Notes: generated by a model from the sequence alone, not told the origin. A stretch of DNA of 64,000 nucleotides from an uncultured Helicobacteraceae bacterium (GCA_934668765.1 CAKUOH010000005.1:29987-93986); one strand, 5' to 3'; positions 46,354-55,542 are shown, numbered from the stretch's first letter. Numbers and translations are program-made.

Positions 46354-46368
46354 TTCAAAAGATTTGAA
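46354..46368. promoter_or_regulatory. Inverted repeat in the regulator leader, possible operator
   Basis: TTCAAA-AGA-TTTGAA, a perfect 6-bp inverted repeat 18 bases upstream of the Crp/Fnr gene; could serve autoregulation. Confidence 0.4.
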
Positions 46369-46378
46369 AGTCAAAATA

Positions 46379-46392
46379 TTAACATAAGTCAA
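46379..46392. promoter_or_regulatory. Crp/Fnr-type operator candidate
   Basis: TTAAC-ATAA-GTCAA fits the 5-4-5 layout of FNR/CRP half sites (TTGAT-N4-ATCAA) with four of five arm pairs. It lies between the divergent regulator and CopD-like genes. Confidence 0.5.
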
Positions 46393-46446
46393 TTTTTAAA
46401 GAGATTTATTGTGCTAAAATCGCGCCTAAAATTTTAATATTTTTGT

Positions 46447-46481
46447 AGATTGCCACGAATCGCGTTGCGATTCGCAATGAC
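46447..46481. repeat. Family 1 repeat in the leader of the CopD-like gene
   Basis: AGATTGCCAC-GAATCGC-GTT-GCGATTC-GCAATGAC: perfect 7-bp stem, ending 18 bases before the start codon and just before its AAGGAG site. Confidence 0.9.
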
Positions 46482-46499
46482 AAAAAGCAAGGAGCTAAA

Positions 46500-46937
46500 A
46501 TGGACGCGCTATATCCGCTATTTCTAACGATTCATCTTATTTGTGCGATTATTTTTGTGGGATTTTTGTTTTGCGATATTGTGCTTTTGAGCCCTGTGCG
46601 CAAGGTGCTTGGCGATGAGTTTGCCGATAAAATGTGGCGTGTGGTTTTGGGGCGTGGCGAAAAGATTATGCCGCTTTGTGTGCTAATGCTAGTTCTCACA
46701 GGCGGGGCAATGATGACGCGCTGGATAAGCCCTAGCTTGGGCTTTTTTACCACGAATTTGCAGACTTTATTAAGCATAAAAATTCTACTTGCGCTTGTTA
46801 TTGTCGCAATGGTGGTAATTTCAATCACGCTTCATAAATTAGGGCGCAAAAATCCTTTGGCAAATGCGATTCACCCTATCGCACTTATTTTAGGATTTTT
46901 TATAGTGATTTTTGCAAAACTAGCATTTTATATGTAA
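46500..46937 (+). CDS. CopD-like four-helix membrane protein
   Basis: 145 residues with four membrane helices. Histidines lie at helix ends (LTIHLICAIIFVG; ITLHKLG; NAIHPIALILG), as in CopD/DUF2269-type proteins that bind heme or copper. The family assignment is tentative. AAGGAG before the start. It forms a probable two-gene unit with the globin, 11 bases away. Confidence 0.6.
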   Translation: MDALYPLFLTIHLICAIIFVGFLFCDIVLLSPVRKVLGDEFADKMWRVVLGRGEKIMPLCVLMLVLTGGAMMTRWISPSLGFFTTNLQTLLSIKILLALVIVAMVVISITLHKLGRKNPLANAIHPIALILGFFIVIFAKLAFYM

Positions 46938-46948
46938 AGGGGGACAAA

Positions 46949-47329
46949 ATGAAATATGATTCGATAAATATGGATGGAATTAGTGCGCTAATGGAGATTT
47001 TCTACGAAAAGATTCGCGCTGATAAAAGTGGCTTGGGCGATATTTTTAATGGGAAAATCGGCACTGATGAGGAAAGCTGGGATAAGCATAAGGCAAAAAT
47101 CGCGTCATTTTGGCAGGGAATGCTACTAGGGCAGGGCGATTATAATGGGCAACCGATGAAAGCGCACATTGATTTGCCACCATTTAAACGCGAACTTTTT
47201 GGCGTGTGGCTGGGGCTATTTGAAGAGAGTCTAAATATCGTTTTTACACCACAAATCGCAAAGGAGATTTTAAATAAAGCGCGTGGAATCGCACAGAGAT
47301 TTGAATATATGATTTTTGAAGCGCATTAA
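46949..47329 (+). CDS. Group III truncated hemoglobin
   Basis: 126 residues. The segments FYEKIRADKSGLGDIFNGKIG, DKHKAKIASFWQGMLLGQGDYNGQPMKAH and FKRELFGVWLGLFEESL match group III truncated globins (Campylobacter Ctb type); the His in KAHIDLP is the proximal heme ligand candidate. Such globins bind O2 and deal with NO. The gene sits downstream of a CopD-like gene and opposite a Crp/Fnr regulator. Confidence 0.85.
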   Translation: MKYDSINMDGISALMEIFYEKIRADKSGLGDIFNGKIGTDEESWDKHKAKIASFWQGMLLGQGDYNGQPMKAHIDLPPFKRELFGVWLGLFEESLNIVFTPQIAKEILNKARGIAQRFEYMIFEAH

Positions 47330-47364
47330 ATGTGGCGTGTTTTGTGGCGAATCAACTTGCGCTT

Positions 47365-48348
47365 TTATTTCTCTACCAAAATCTGCATTTTGTCCGCACT
47401 TACCACCACATACAGCTCCTTTATGCCATTAAATTTATACCCGCCTTTTGCCTTGTAGTCCTCCAAAAAGCGCACACGATACAAATCTAACCCCGATTCA
47501 TTAGGATATGGCGCGATATTTATATCGCTAAAATCGATTGTCTTGCTCTCATTTTTGGCAAACACGCGCTTTTTAAAGTCCCTAAACTGCGCGATTTTCA
47601 TACCATCAAATCGCATAAAATTATTATCATAAAAGCTCAAATATGCCTCCAAGTCATTATTCACCCACGCATCGCGCCACACAAAAAGCCCTTGCAATAT
47701 CACTGCAAGCGCGTCTTTTTTGACTTCTTTGACTTCGTTTGGATAAGTGATAAGAATGGTTTTTTGGTAATCGATGCTAGATTCATAGCCCAAAAGCGTT
47801 TTATTATCGATGGCAATGCAGCCACGCGTATTGTTTTCTCTATCGCCATTTAGCGGACGCCCGTGTATCCAAATCCCGCTACCTGTCTTGTTTTGCAATC
47901 TATCATAGAGATTTGGATATGCCGTTACAAACGCCAAAGGTCCATAATATTGGTCAAGATTCTTTAGTTTTTGCGTCAAATCATACGCTCCGATTGGCGT
48001 AGCCAAATCGCCCTGCACGGATTTATCTTTGGGATTTGAGCCAAAAATCGCGCTTGTTTGATTTAGCAAATTTATGGTATTTCCTTTAATCTCATAAAGG
48101 GCAAGATTCGCCTTTGATTTAGAAGCGACAAAAATAAAATTCATATTTTCAAAATAGCCAAATCGTGTGTCTTTTTTTGCAAGATAATTGCTCCAATAAT
48201 TTTTGTCTAAAAAGTATTTTTCAAGTGTGGATTTTATGTTTGCAATCCCGCCTTTGCGGTATTCATCGACTAGATTGTAAATCTCATTCGCATCTAACGC
48301 GCCAAAATTGATACAAATAAAAATCCAAAAAAATACAAGTTTTTTCAT
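47365..48348 (-). CDS. csd6: L,D-transpeptidase-fold cell-shape protein (Csd6-like)
   Basis: 327 residues. A signal peptide (MKKLVFFWIFICINFGALDA), an N-terminal helical part, an L,D-transpeptidase catalytic domain with IHGRPLNGDRENNTRGCIAI (His and the catalytic Cys), and a C-terminal NTF2-like domain from about 210. This layout is that of Csd6 (H. pylori) and Pgp2 (C. jejuni), L,D-carboxypeptidases that trim tetrapeptides and are needed for helical shape. Monocistronic; TATAAT on the minus strand at 48393-48398 is a good -10, 45 bases upstream. Confidence 0.88.
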   Translation of the reverse strand: MKKLVFFWIFICINFGALDANEIYNLVDEYRKGGIANIKSTLEKYFLDKNYWSNYLAKKDTRFGYFENMNFIFVASKSKANLALYEIKGNTINLLNQTSAIFGSNPKDKSVQGDLATPIGAYDLTQKLKNLDQYYGPLAFVTAYPNLYDRLQNKTGSGIWIHGRPLNGDRENNTRGCIAIDNKTLLGYESSIDYQKTILITYPNEVKEVKKDALAVILQGLFVWRDAWVNNDLEAYLSFYDNNFMRFDGMKIAQFRDFKKRVFAKNESKTIDFSDINIAPYPNESGLDLYRVRFLEDYKAKGGYKFNGIKELYVVVSADKMQILVEK

Positions 48349-48392
48349 CGCAGTCCTTTACGAATCGGCGTCAATTTTTTAAAAAATGCGAA

Positions 48393-48398
48393 ATTATA
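48393..48398 (-). promoter_or_regulatory. -10 element of csd6
   Basis: TATAAT on the minus strand, 45 bases before the csd6 start. Confidence 0.55.
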
Positions 48399-48485
48399 CT
48401 ATAAAATTACAAATTTTTAAGAAAAAAATAAACCAAATTATTATAAAATCCGCGCTTTTATTTTATATCTTAAAGGACAACCGAA

Positions 48486-48797
48486 ATGCAAGCAATATTT
48501 AAGAATGGAGGCAAGCAATACAAGGCGCAAGTGGGGGATATTCTGCTACTTGATAGACTAGACCTTGAGCCAAAATCAAGCATTGATATTACGGAAGTTT
48601 TAGCATTAGTAGAAGGCGAGAAAATCTCCGTTGGGACGCCATTTTTGCCAAATGTTAAAGTTAAGATTGAAGTTATCAATCACGGACGCGGAAAAAAAGT
48701 CATTACTTTTAAAAAGCGCAGACGCAAAGACAGCAAAACAAAGCGAGGATTTAGACGCGACTTTACACGCATAAGAGTCGTGGATATTACGAAGTAA
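48486..48797 (+). CDS. rplU: 50S ribosomal protein L21
   Basis: 103 residues, full length. [25 protein letters not shown] and the Lys/Arg-rich [22 protein letters not shown] end are diagnostic. AAAGGACAACCGAA precedes the start. rpmA follows after 162 bases, a longer gap than usual for this pair. Confidence 0.97.
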   Translation: MQAIFKNGGKQYKAQVGDILLLDRLDLEPKSSIDITEVLALVEGEKISVGTPFLPNVKVKIEVINHGRGKKVITFKKRRRKDSKTKRGFRRDFTRIRVVDITK

Positions 48798-48844
48798 ATT
48801 TAGGAACAGTAAATGCGCGAAGAATCTTTGAGATATTTTTGTGG

Positions 48845-48907
48845 TTTTGCGAGATTTGCGAATGAGATGCACTTGTCGTGCGTTGCAGTAAGCAAATCGA
48901 AGCAATC
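48845..48907. repeat. Possible degenerate family 1 repeat between rplU and rpmA
   Basis: GTTTTGCGAGATTTGCG...GTAAGCAAATCGAAGCAATCTGC carries both end motifs in changed form, with inner arms GATTTGC / GCAAATC paired. Explains part of the unusually long rplU-rpmA gap. Confidence 0.5.
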
Positions 48908-48959
48908 TGCGAAAATAGCCAAAGAGACAAGCGCAACCCTAACAACAAAGGAGAATTAA

Positions 48960-49217
48960 ATGGCACATAAGAAAGGACAGGGTAGCACCCAAAACAACCG
49001 CGATTCAGCGGGACGCAGACTTGGCGTAAAGAAATTTGGCTCGGAATTTGTCCGCGCAGGAAATATCATTATTCGACAGCGAGGCACGAAAATCCACGCA
49101 GGAGCAAATGTAGGGCTTGGCAAAGACCACACAATTTTTGCGCTAGTTGATGGTGTAGTTAGCTTTTCGCGCAAAGATAAAAATCGCAAAAAAGTCTCCG
49201 TTCTGCCTAAAGCGTGA
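48960..49217 (+). CDS. rpmA: 50S ribosomal protein L27
   Basis: 85 residues, normal length; [27 protein letters not shown] and [23 protein letters not shown] are the family blocks. AAAGGAGAATTAA precedes the start. Confidence 0.97.
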   Translation: MAHKKGQGSTQNNRDSAGRRLGVKKFGSEFVRAGNIIIRQRGTKIHAGANVGLGKDHTIFALVDGVVSFSRKDKNRKKVSVLPKA

Positions 49218-49329
49218 GTTTTTGAATCTAGCGTCAATTTTATCGAATCTTAAATCTTTGAAATAGATTCGTAAGATTTGATTAAAACTAGCACGATTCG
49301 CTTGATATTTTCAGCTTTAGGATTCATAA

Positions 49330-49800
49330 ATGAAAAAATCTGCATTCTTTTTGGCATTCTTTTTTGCGTTTTTATCACTAAAGGCAGAGAGTTATGATGA
49401 GATTTTCGCACGATTCGCGGAAGTCGCGCGGATAGATGAAATCTTTGATTCATTGCTAAATGAGCAGTATTTGGCGCAAAATTTAGAGCAGCAAATAGCA
49501 CTTATGGGTGGCGTGGAGTTTAGCCAAAAGATGAAAGATGGGCTACTTAAGGCGGTGCGCGAAGTTTTGCAAGATGCAAAGCCCGAATACGACAAATACA
49601 TTTATGAGGTTTATAAAAAGCACTATACGCAGGGCGATTTGCGTGAGTTAATCGCATTTTACAGCACAGATGTGGGCAAAAAGACTGCGAAACTGCAAGG
49701 CATACTCGCAAAAGAGGGCGCGTTAGTAGCTGAGCAAATCTTTGCTAAATATCAGCCACTGCTTATGGAAAAACTGCAAAAATTACTTGAATCTAAATAG
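49330..49800 (+). CDS. Exported DUF2059-family protein
   Basis: 156 residues with a signal peptide (MKKSAFFLAFFFAFLSLKA) and an all-helical body; YTQGDLRELIAFYSTDVGKKTAKL is the DUF2059 motif. Function unknown. Lies between rpmA and obg. Confidence 0.75.
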   Translation: MKKSAFFLAFFFAFLSLKAESYDEIFARFAEVARIDEIFDSLLNEQYLAQNLEQQIALMGGVEFSQKMKDGLLKAVREVLQDAKPEYDKYIYEVYKKHYTQGDLRELIAFYSTDVGKKTAKLQGILAKEGALVAEQIFAKYQPLLMEKLQKLLESK

Positions 49801-49874
49801 ATTTGCCCTAAAAATATAATCGAATCGGCGAATCAGCAAATTTAGCAAATCTAAAAGGCAAAAGGATTATAAAA

Positions 49875-50888
49875 ATGTTCGTTGATTCCGTAGATATTTT
49901 TATCAGCTCTGGCAATGGAGGCGCGGGGGCGATTAGCTTTCGGCGTGAAAAATTTGTCATTCAGGGCGGACCAGATGGTGGAGATGGCGGAAAAGGTGGC
50001 GATGTCCTCTTTGAAGTGGATAATAACTCCGATACGCTGTCAAAATTTCGTGGCAAAAAGCACTATAAAGCCCAAAATGGTGCACAAGGTAGCTCACGCA
50101 ACTGCAAGGGCAAAAATGGCGCGAATCTCATCATAAAAGTTCCGCTAGGCACGCAGATTCGCGACTTTGAGAGCGATTTGCTAATCGCGGATTTAAAATC
50201 GCAAGATTCGCGCGTGAAAATTTTAGAGGGTGGCAAGGGCGGTTTAGGCAACGCTCACTTTAAAAACGCCACGAATCAAACGCCTACCTACGCGCAAAGC
50301 GGGATAAAAGGACAGATGCTTCATATCAAATTAGAGCTAAAACTAATCGCCGATGTGGGGCTTGTAGGCTTCCCAAATGTCGGCAAATCCACGCTAATCT
50401 CTACGCTCTCAAACGCAAAGCCCGAAATCGCAGACTATGAATTTACCACGCTAATCCCAAATTTGGGCGTTGTGGAAGTGGGCGAACTACATTCATTTGT
50501 AATGGCGGACATTCCGGGCATAATAGAGGGCGCAAGTATCGGGCGGGGACTTGGATTGCAATTTTTAAAGCATATCGAGCGGACGAATTTTTTGCTTTTT
50601 GTGTTGGACTCCACGCGCCAAAATAGCGTAGTGGCGCAGTTTGAGAGTTTGCGAGGTGAGCTATCAAAGTTTTCAAGAGAACTTTTTGGCAAAGATTTTG
50701 GCATTGTCATTTCAAAAAGCGACATTGCAGAGCAAATCAATGCGAATTTTTTACGCGACATAGCAGATTTGGAGGCGCATTTGAATGCTTTACAAAACCC
50801 ACAAAAATTTATTTTGCAAATTTCAAGCATTCAAAAAATGGGACTAAAAGAGCTAACTTTCGCACTATTTGAGGCGATAAAGGCGTGA
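49875..50888 (+). CDS. obg: GTPase Obg (CgtA)
   Basis: 337 residues. The glycine-rich Obg fold ([35 protein letters not shown]) is followed by a G domain with [22 protein letters not shown] and SKSD. Lacks a long C-terminal OCT extension, as usual in this group. It works in late 50S assembly. AAAGGATTATAAAA before the start. Confidence 0.96.
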   Translation: MFVDSVDIFISSGNGGAGAISFRREKFVIQGGPDGGDGGKGGDVLFEVDNNSDTLSKFRGKKHYKAQNGAQGSSRNCKGKNGANLIIKVPLGTQIRDFESDLLIADLKSQDSRVKILEGGKGGLGNAHFKNATNQTPTYAQSGIKGQMLHIKLELKLIADVGLVGFPNVGKSTLISTLSNAKPEIADYEFTTLIPNLGVVEVGELHSFVMADIPGIIEGASIGRGLGLQFLKHIERTNFLLFVLDSTRQNSVVAQFESLRGELSKFSRELFGKDFGIVISKSDIAEQINANFLRDIADLEAHLNALQNPQKFILQISSIQKMGLKELTFALFEAIKA

Positions 50889-50901
50889 TTTTGGCGGAAT
50901 C

Positions 50902-50978
50902 GTCATTGCGATGCAGTTTAAGCAAATGCGAAAACAACGAAGCAAAACAAGGCATAGCCGAAGTTTTTTTAGTAATCC
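50902..50978. repeat. Composite family 1 repeat after obg
   Basis: GTCATTGCGATGCAGTTTAAGC, then AACGAAGCAAAACAAGG and CCGAAGTTTTTTTAGTAATCC: two diverged right ends behind one left end. The 319-base gap 50889-51207 holds this and the next copy, and no supported gene. Confidence 0.55.
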
Positions 50979-51096
50979 AATTTAGCGATTTGCGAATCAA
51001 AAGCGAAACTCTTACTTTTGGCAAATCTAATGCAAATGTTTATCGATTCGCTTTTGGGATATTGATTTTCTTTTGCCTTTTAGATTCGCGCCTTTT

Positions 51097-51155
51097 GGAT
51101 TACTAAAGAAACTTCGTTTTGCCACGATAATGCTTACGCAAAATCTCGCAATGAC
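51097..51155. repeat. Family 1 repeat, diverged (reverse)
   Basis: GGATTACTAAAG...TTGCCACGATAATGC...CTCGCAATGAC; the TCGCAATGAC end is intact. Confidence 0.6.
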
Positions 51156-51207
51156 GGCGCAGGTTTGTAATTGTGCTAATCTCACAAATCAATATTTGCA
51201 AAATAGC

Positions 51208-51690
51208 CTACATTTCGCTATTTTGATTATTTAGCATTTTCCCCCACATTAGTTTATATTTGCGCTGAATTGCTTCTAACTCTTGCCGTTTTATTTCAAT
51301 CTCTTGGCGCAGTGAATCTATCATTTTTTTATCATCTGCTTCTTTTTCTTTTGCATTCAAAAGCGTATCTTTTAAAAACTGATTTTCGCCCTTGATTGTG
51401 GCAATCGTCTCATCTTTTGCTTCCACCACCTTTTCGTGCAAACTCAAAATCGTCCCTATGCTTTGCTCAAAAAAGTCGCCATCTACGCCACTTTTTGCCA
51501 CCAAATCATTTTGTGTGCTTTTTACAAGTGCATTTGTCCCGCTCACACTATCGACATATAGGATATTTTCGATATATTTTGCGTTAATCTGCCCCTTGTT
51601 GATTAGCTCTTTGATTTGCTCTATTTTTAGCCCTGTGATTGTTAAAAACTCATCGATTTTTAGCCAATTTTCTTTTGTATTTGCGCTCAT
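51208..51690 (-). CDS. Conserved hypothetical protein with coiled coil (DUF3972-like)
   Basis: 160 residues. An N-terminal helix-turn-helix-like part (WLKIDEFLTITGLKIEQIKELINKGQI) leads to a long coiled coil (about 78-150: KDETIATIKGENQFLKDTLLNAKEKEADDKKMIDSLRQEIE in heptads). It resembles the small Campylobacterota family DUF3972, stated from memory of the pattern. Four bases upstream lies the end of purE, same strand, so probably one transcript. Function unknown. Confidence 0.6.
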   Translation of the reverse strand: MSANTKENWLKIDEFLTITGLKIEQIKELINKGQINAKYIENILYVDSVSGTNALVKSTQNDLVAKSGVDGDFFEQSIGTILSLHEKVVEAKDETIATIKGENQFLKDTLLNAKEKEADDKKMIDSLRQEIEIKRQELEAIQRKYKLMWGKMLNNQNSEM

Positions 51691-51694
51691 TTTT

Positions 51695-52189
51695 TCAAAT
51701 CCTAACTTCGATTTCTGCCGAATCTAACTCGACTTTTTTTGCTTTCATTACCCTATCTTGAATGAGTTTCCCTGCTAACTCTTCGTTTTTGAGTGCCAAA
51801 ATCTGCATTGCCATATATGCCGCATTGATTGCACCAGTCTTGCCTATCGCCATTGTTGCCACAGGCATTGCAGATGGCATTTGTGCAGTTGATAGTAGCG
51901 AATCAAGCCCACCAAGAGTGCTTGAGTCAAGTGGCACACCAATCACAGGGCGCGAAGTCTCCGCAGCCACCGCACCTGCCAAATGCGCCGCCATTCCAGC
52001 AGCTGCGATAAACACACACGCACCGCGCTTTTGCGCATCGCGCACATACTCACGCGTCCGCTCACTGCTTCTATGCGCAGAGCTAATGATGATTTCATAA
52101 ACGCAGTCAAATTTTTTTAACACATTCGCACACTCGCTCATCACTTCATAATCGCTCTTGCTTCCCATAATTATGCTGATAAAATCCAT
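51695..52189 (-). CDS. purE: N5-carboxyaminoimidazole ribonucleotide mutase
   Basis: 164 residues, the standard length. [50 protein letters not shown] and [17 protein letters not shown] are the class I PurE motifs. It moves the carboxylate of N5-CAIR to give CAIR in purine synthesis. The start at 52189 follows GGGAGCGCGAAT; a longer frame reaching 52312 overlaps the next gene and is not conserved. Confidence 0.95.
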   Translation of the reverse strand: MDFISIIMGSKSDYEVMSECANVLKKFDCVYEIIISSAHRSSERTREYVRDAQKRGACVFIAAAGMAAHLAGAVAAETSRPVIGVPLDSSTLGGLDSLLSTAQMPSAMPVATMAIGKTGAINAAYMAMQILALKNEELAGKLIQDRVMKAKKVELDSAEIEVRI

Positions 52190-52232
52190 ATTCGCGCTCC
52201 CAAAATTAAACTTTTTGAAATGGTAGCAAATT

Positions 52233-54107
52233 TCAATCCCTTTGCCAAAAACTCTCATAAAGGCGCGAATCCGCGCTGATTTGCGTTGCAAAATCCACGC
52301 CATTAGATTCAAGCAATGTCTGCACTAAAAGCGGATTGTGCCCTAAACCAAAGGATTTTGTGCAAATTCCTAGTGAATCTAAAATCAAAGGCGCGAAATC
52401 AAAATGCGATAGATTGCGGGATTTTGTCAAATCGTCATTGCGAGATTTTGCGCAACGCGTGGAATCGTGGCAATCCATTTTTTGATTCGCGGATTTTGTG
52501 CGCAAATCACAAAAGCGCGGATTTATAAAGGCATTGTAGATTTTGCGCGATTCGCGGGGCAGGGGCAGATTTGTATTCATCAAATGGTCGCCCACAATCA
52601 AAATCGTGGTATTTTCATAAAAATCCTGTGTGCGAATCCACGCAATAAATTCGCCAATTAGCAAATCTACGCAATTTATGGCATTTTGGTAGTTTGATTC
52701 TATCGCACCGCAAGTGGATTCGATGAAAAAGTCAGGCGAATGAGTGTTGTTTGTGAGTAAATATAATGCAAAATTGTCCGCCGAATCTGCTAAATTTTTC
52801 AACTCATCTCTTGCAAATTCAAATAGTTTGCTATCAGAAAAGCCCCAGCTGTGCGCATAATCGCTAGGCAATGCACCTATATTTTTGTAATATTTTACAT
52901 CTTTGCTTGTGATATTATGAGATTTTAAAAACGCGCCCTTTGCGGCAAAATCATCATTACTGCCCATAATCATCACTTGATTATAGCCCATTTTTGCAAG
53001 CGAATCGCTCACGCACTCCGCATTTGGCAGAAACGACTTTGCGATGATTGAAGGCGAATTTAGCGGGATTCCGCACATATAGCCAACAATCCCAGCGATA
53101 GTCCAAGAAGTCGCGCCCACTTGATTATGTCCGCCAAAGCCCTGCGTGGTTGAAAAATTAACGCTTTGATTTGCAAGTGCGCGTAGATTTGGGATAATAA
53201 AATTTGACTCCAAAGATTCGACAAAGATTACAATAAGATTGCGTTTTTGCGTGGAGCGTGGCAAATCAGAGCTTTCAACCCTATAATTTTCCTCATAAAA
53301 ATTGCTATAATCCTTTGGCGCAAAGTATTTTCGCAAATAAAAATGCGAATCCAAAATCCACGCATTTAGCGCAATCAAAGCCACAAAAATCGCGCTTTGT
53401 GCGTAGAGATTCATCATCGCACAAAGTTTTTTTAAAAGCCAAAATAGCACAAAAATCGTAAATGCGATTCCGCCAAGCCACAAAATCGCCTTTAACGCAA
53501 AAATCACTCCAAAAGGCTCATTATACCAAAACGACTGAAAATACCCACCCTTGATGAAAGTCAGCATTATTTCATAAAGCGAAACGCTTTGCTGCCACGC
53601 CACAAGCATTGAAGCCTTTATGATTTTTTGCGCATTTAGCAAAAACGCACCGACAATTAAGCCCAAAATTAGCGCAATTTTAGGGCGAATCGCAAACAAT
53701 ATAGCCACAAAAATCGCAGGGATTAAAGCGTGAGTGGCGTAGCTAAATACAAAGTCGCTATTTACGCCCACAAGGGGAAATCGCAAGTGAAACATAACCA
53801 CATCAATGGTAATGTCGGCGTAATAATTATTGATAATCCAAATATAGCTAAAAATTGACAGTGCGCTTAAAAATGCGATAAAAATAGCACAGATTCGCAA
53901 AGTGGCGCGAATCTTTTGGTGTGAATCTAGGAAATGACGCAATGGCGCGTCAATATCCACTTTGTCATTGCGAAAAAATCCGTTAGGATTTTTGTGGCAA
54001 TCTATATTTTGTAGATTTGCAAGTGTGGGCGAGTTGCTGTCGCAACGCGCACTTCGGCTTTTGCAAAGCCCCGCAATGACGCTAGATAGTAAGTTTTTAA
54101 ACTTCAT
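52233..54107 (-). CDS. Sulfatase-fold membrane enzyme (LtaS/MdoB/phosphoethanolamine transferase type)
   Basis: 624 residues. Five membrane helices (about 70-270) precede a periplasmic alkaline-phosphatase-superfamily domain. NLIVIFVESLES has the metal-binding Glu, TSWTIAG the nucleophile Thr, and ILIVGDHLMNT the later metal ligands; such enzymes transfer phosphoglycerol or phosphoethanolamine groups to envelope glycans. Substrate unknown. The first about 50 residues contain two translated family 1 repeats (10-32 and 36-48) ahead of the first helix, and another lies at 544-558 (MDCHDSTRCAKSRND). The start overlaps the ThiF/MoeB gene by 4 bases. Confidence 0.8.
   Translation of the reverse strand: MKFKNLLSSVIAGLCKSRSARCDSNSPTLANLQNIDCHKNPNGFFRNDKVDIDAPLRHFLDSHQKIRATLRICAIFIAFLSALSIFSYIWIINNYYADITIDVVMFHLRFPLVGVNSDFVFSYATHALIPAIFVAILFAIRPKIALILGLIVGAFLLNAQKIIKASMLVAWQQSVSLYEIMLTFIKGGYFQSFWYNEPFGVIFALKAILWLGGIAFTIFVLFWLLKKLCAMMNLYAQSAIFVALIALNAWILDSHFYLRKYFAPKDYSNFYEENYRVESSDLPRSTQKRNLIVIFVESLESNFIIPNLRALANQSVNFSTTQGFGGHNQVGATSWTIAGIVGYMCGIPLNSPSIIAKSFLPNAECVSDSLAKMGYNQVMIMGSNDDFAAKGAFLKSHNITSKDVKYYKNIGALPSDYAHSWGFSDSKLFEFARDELKNLADSADNFALYLLTNNTHSPDFFIESTCGAIESNYQNAINCVDLLIGEFIAWIRTQDFYENTTILIVGDHLMNTNLPLPRESRKIYNAFINPRFCDLRTKSANQKMDCHDSTRCAKSRNDDLTKSRNLSHFDFAPLILDSLGICTKSFGLGHNPLLVQTLLESNGVDFATQISADSRLYESFWQRD
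52434..52476. repeat. Family 1 repeat inside the sulfatase-fold gene (3' part)
   Basis: GTCATTGCGA-GATTTTGCGC...GCGTGGAATC-GTGGCAATCC; stem with several mismatches. Read in frame as MDCHDSTRCAKSRND. Confidence 0.88.
53964..54002. repeat. Family 1 repeat inside the sulfatase-fold gene (5' part)
   Basis: GTCATTGCGA-AAAAATCC-GTTA-GGATTTTT-GTGGCAATCT: perfect 8-bp stem. Read in frame as IDCHKNPNGFFRND. Confidence 0.9.
54013..54080. repeat. Diverged family 1 repeat at the very start of the sulfatase-fold gene
   Basis: GATTTGCAAGTGTGGGCGAG...AAAGCCCCGCAATGAC, with internal GTTGC/GCAAC pairing. Encodes about residues 10-32. Confidence 0.55.
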
Positions 54108-54847
54108 TTGCTACAAATCGGGCAGGATTCATTTCTCTTCACTTCCACTTCCCTAAAAATCATCTTTTTTAAATCCACACTTAAAAGGCGATTGTAAAGC
54201 ATTTCGCCCGTGTTTAAGAAAAATTTTATCGCTTCACTTGCTTGAATGCAGCCCAAAACGCCCGGCACTGCGCCAAAAAGCCCTGCCTTAAAGAAGCTAT
54301 TTAGCTCTTTTGGCGGTGGGGCTTCAAACGCACACGCCAAACACGCGCTTTTGCGGGGTAAAATACTCATCGCATTGCCACAAAATTTATAAATCCCCGC
54401 GTGTGAAAAGGGCTTATTTTCGCGCACACAAGCGGAGTTAATAAGGAATTTTGCTTCAAAATTATCCGTAGCATCAATCACAAAATCATAATTTTTAATC
54501 AAATCACAAATATTATTCTCGCTAATTTTCTCATAATGCAGGGTAAATTCCGTCCTGTCATTGATTTTGGAGAGCTTATCAAGGGCAGATTCTACTTTGA
54601 ATCGCTCCAAATCACCCATATTATGTAAAATCTGGCGTTGCAGATTGCTTAAATCCACCTTATCAAAATCCACAATGCCGATTTTGCCAATCCCCGCAGC
54701 CGTGAGATATAGCGCATTTGGAGAGCCAAGCCCACCCGCGCCGATGATTAGCACACTAGCATTAAATAGCTTCTCTTGCCCTGCTTCGCCCACTTCATCA
54801 AGCATTAAATGCCGAATATAGCGGAATTTCTCGCTCTCATTTAACAT
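54104..54847 (-). CDS. ThiF/MoeB-type adenylyltransferase
   Basis: 247 residues of the E1-like family that adenylates the C-terminus of ThiS or MoaD. VLIIGAGGLGSPNALYLTAAGIG is the nucleotide-binding motif, DFDKVDLSNLQRQILH the conserved Arg segment and DATDNFEAKFLIN the Asp pocket. Cys pairs CLAC and CPIC bind zinc. Whether it serves thiamine or molybdopterin cannot be told. It overlaps the metallo-hydrolase gene by 7 bases. Confidence 0.88.
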   Translation of the reverse strand: MLNESEKFRYIRHLMLDEVGEAGQEKLFNASVLIIGAGGLGSPNALYLTAAGIGKIGIVDFDKVDLSNLQRQILHNMGDLERFKVESALDKLSKINDRTEFTLHYEKISENNICDLIKNYDFVIDATDNFEAKFLINSACVRENKPFSHAGIYKFCGNAMSILPRKSACLACAFEAPPPKELNSFFKAGLFGAVPGVLGCIQASEAIKFFLNTGEMLYNRLLSVDLKKMIFREVEVKRNESCPICSK

Positions 54848-55542
54848 ATTAGCCCCCGCAAATAAAATGGTAGATTTTTTTGCTCATCTTTTATAGTCGT
54901 GCTTTGCCCGTGTCCGGGGTAAAGTCGCGCATCGTAATCTAATGCGCCAAATCGTTGCAAGGATTCGCCCATATCTTTGGGGCTAGAGTAGGGAAAGTCG
55001 CTTCGCCCAATGGTGCGATAAAAGATAAAATCCCCACTGAAAATGTAGAGATTTTCGTCATTCTTAGTCGCAGACGAAAAATCCACTGAATCTGCGCTTT
55101 TATTTTTGGATTGCTTAGGCGATAAATCGCCTCGTAATGACGAATCGCTACCGCTAATTTTTATCATTGAACAGCCCGGCGTATGCCCCGCAAAGTGCAT
55201 AAACTCCACCGCAATATCGCCAAATTTAAGAATTTGATTCGGTTCTACTTCAATATCAGGCGCACAAGGTTTTAGCCCTAAATCAAAGCAATCACTTTTT
55301 AGCATAAACGCATCGCCTTTGGGGCAGAAAATAGGGATTTGCAGTCGCTCTTTTAACTCCGCATTGCACCAAATGTGGTCAAAATGCCCGTGCGTGTTTA
55401 GTATGCAAAGCGGATTTGTCGCATTATCCACCACCCACTGCGCAGAATCCACCCCCGCATCGATGATAAAATCGCCCATTGCCGTTTTTAAAATATAGCA
55501 GTTTGTCTCATAGATTCCAAACGCCTTGCTTAATAACTCCAC
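54841..55542 (-). CDS. Metallo-beta-lactamase fold hydrolase (glyoxalase II-like)
   Basis: 233 residues from the GTG at 55542, which has AAGGG 6 bases upstream; a longer frame overlaps the divergent dGTPase gene. THGHFDHIW is the metal-binding HxHxDH motif; HFAGHTPGCSMI, FSGDFIFYRTIGRSDFP and LYPGHG follow, as in hydroxyacylglutathione hydrolase-like proteins. An insertion at residues 134-145 is a translated family 1 repeat (SDSSLRGDLSPKQSK), placed between two beta strands. Substrate unknown. Confidence 0.85.
   Translation of the reverse strand: MELLSKAFGIYETNCYILKTAMGDFIIDAGVDSAQWVVDNATNPLCILNTHGHFDHIWCNAELKERLQIPIFCPKGDAFMLKSDCFDLGLKPCAPDIEVEPNQILKFGDIAVEFMHFAGHTPGCSMIKISGSDSSLRGDLSPKQSKNKSADSVDFSSATKNDENLYIFSGDFIFYRTIGRSDFPYSSPKDMGESLQRFGALDYDARLYPGHGQSTTIKDEQKNLPFYLRGLIC
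55108..55141. repeat. Family 1 repeat inside the metallo-hydrolase gene
   Basis: GGATTGCTTA-GGCGATAAATCGCC-TCGTAATGAC: arms GGCGAT / ATCGCC. Read in frame as SLRGDLSPKQS. Confidence 0.88.

Noticed and set aside
50885..51106. Open frame after obg
   Set aside because: Consists of diverged repeat sequence and lacks a ribosome-binding site.
52190..52312. N-terminal extension of purE
   Set aside because: It overlaps the neighbouring gene and PurE proteins begin directly at the [13 protein letters not shown] segment, which has its own GGGAG site.
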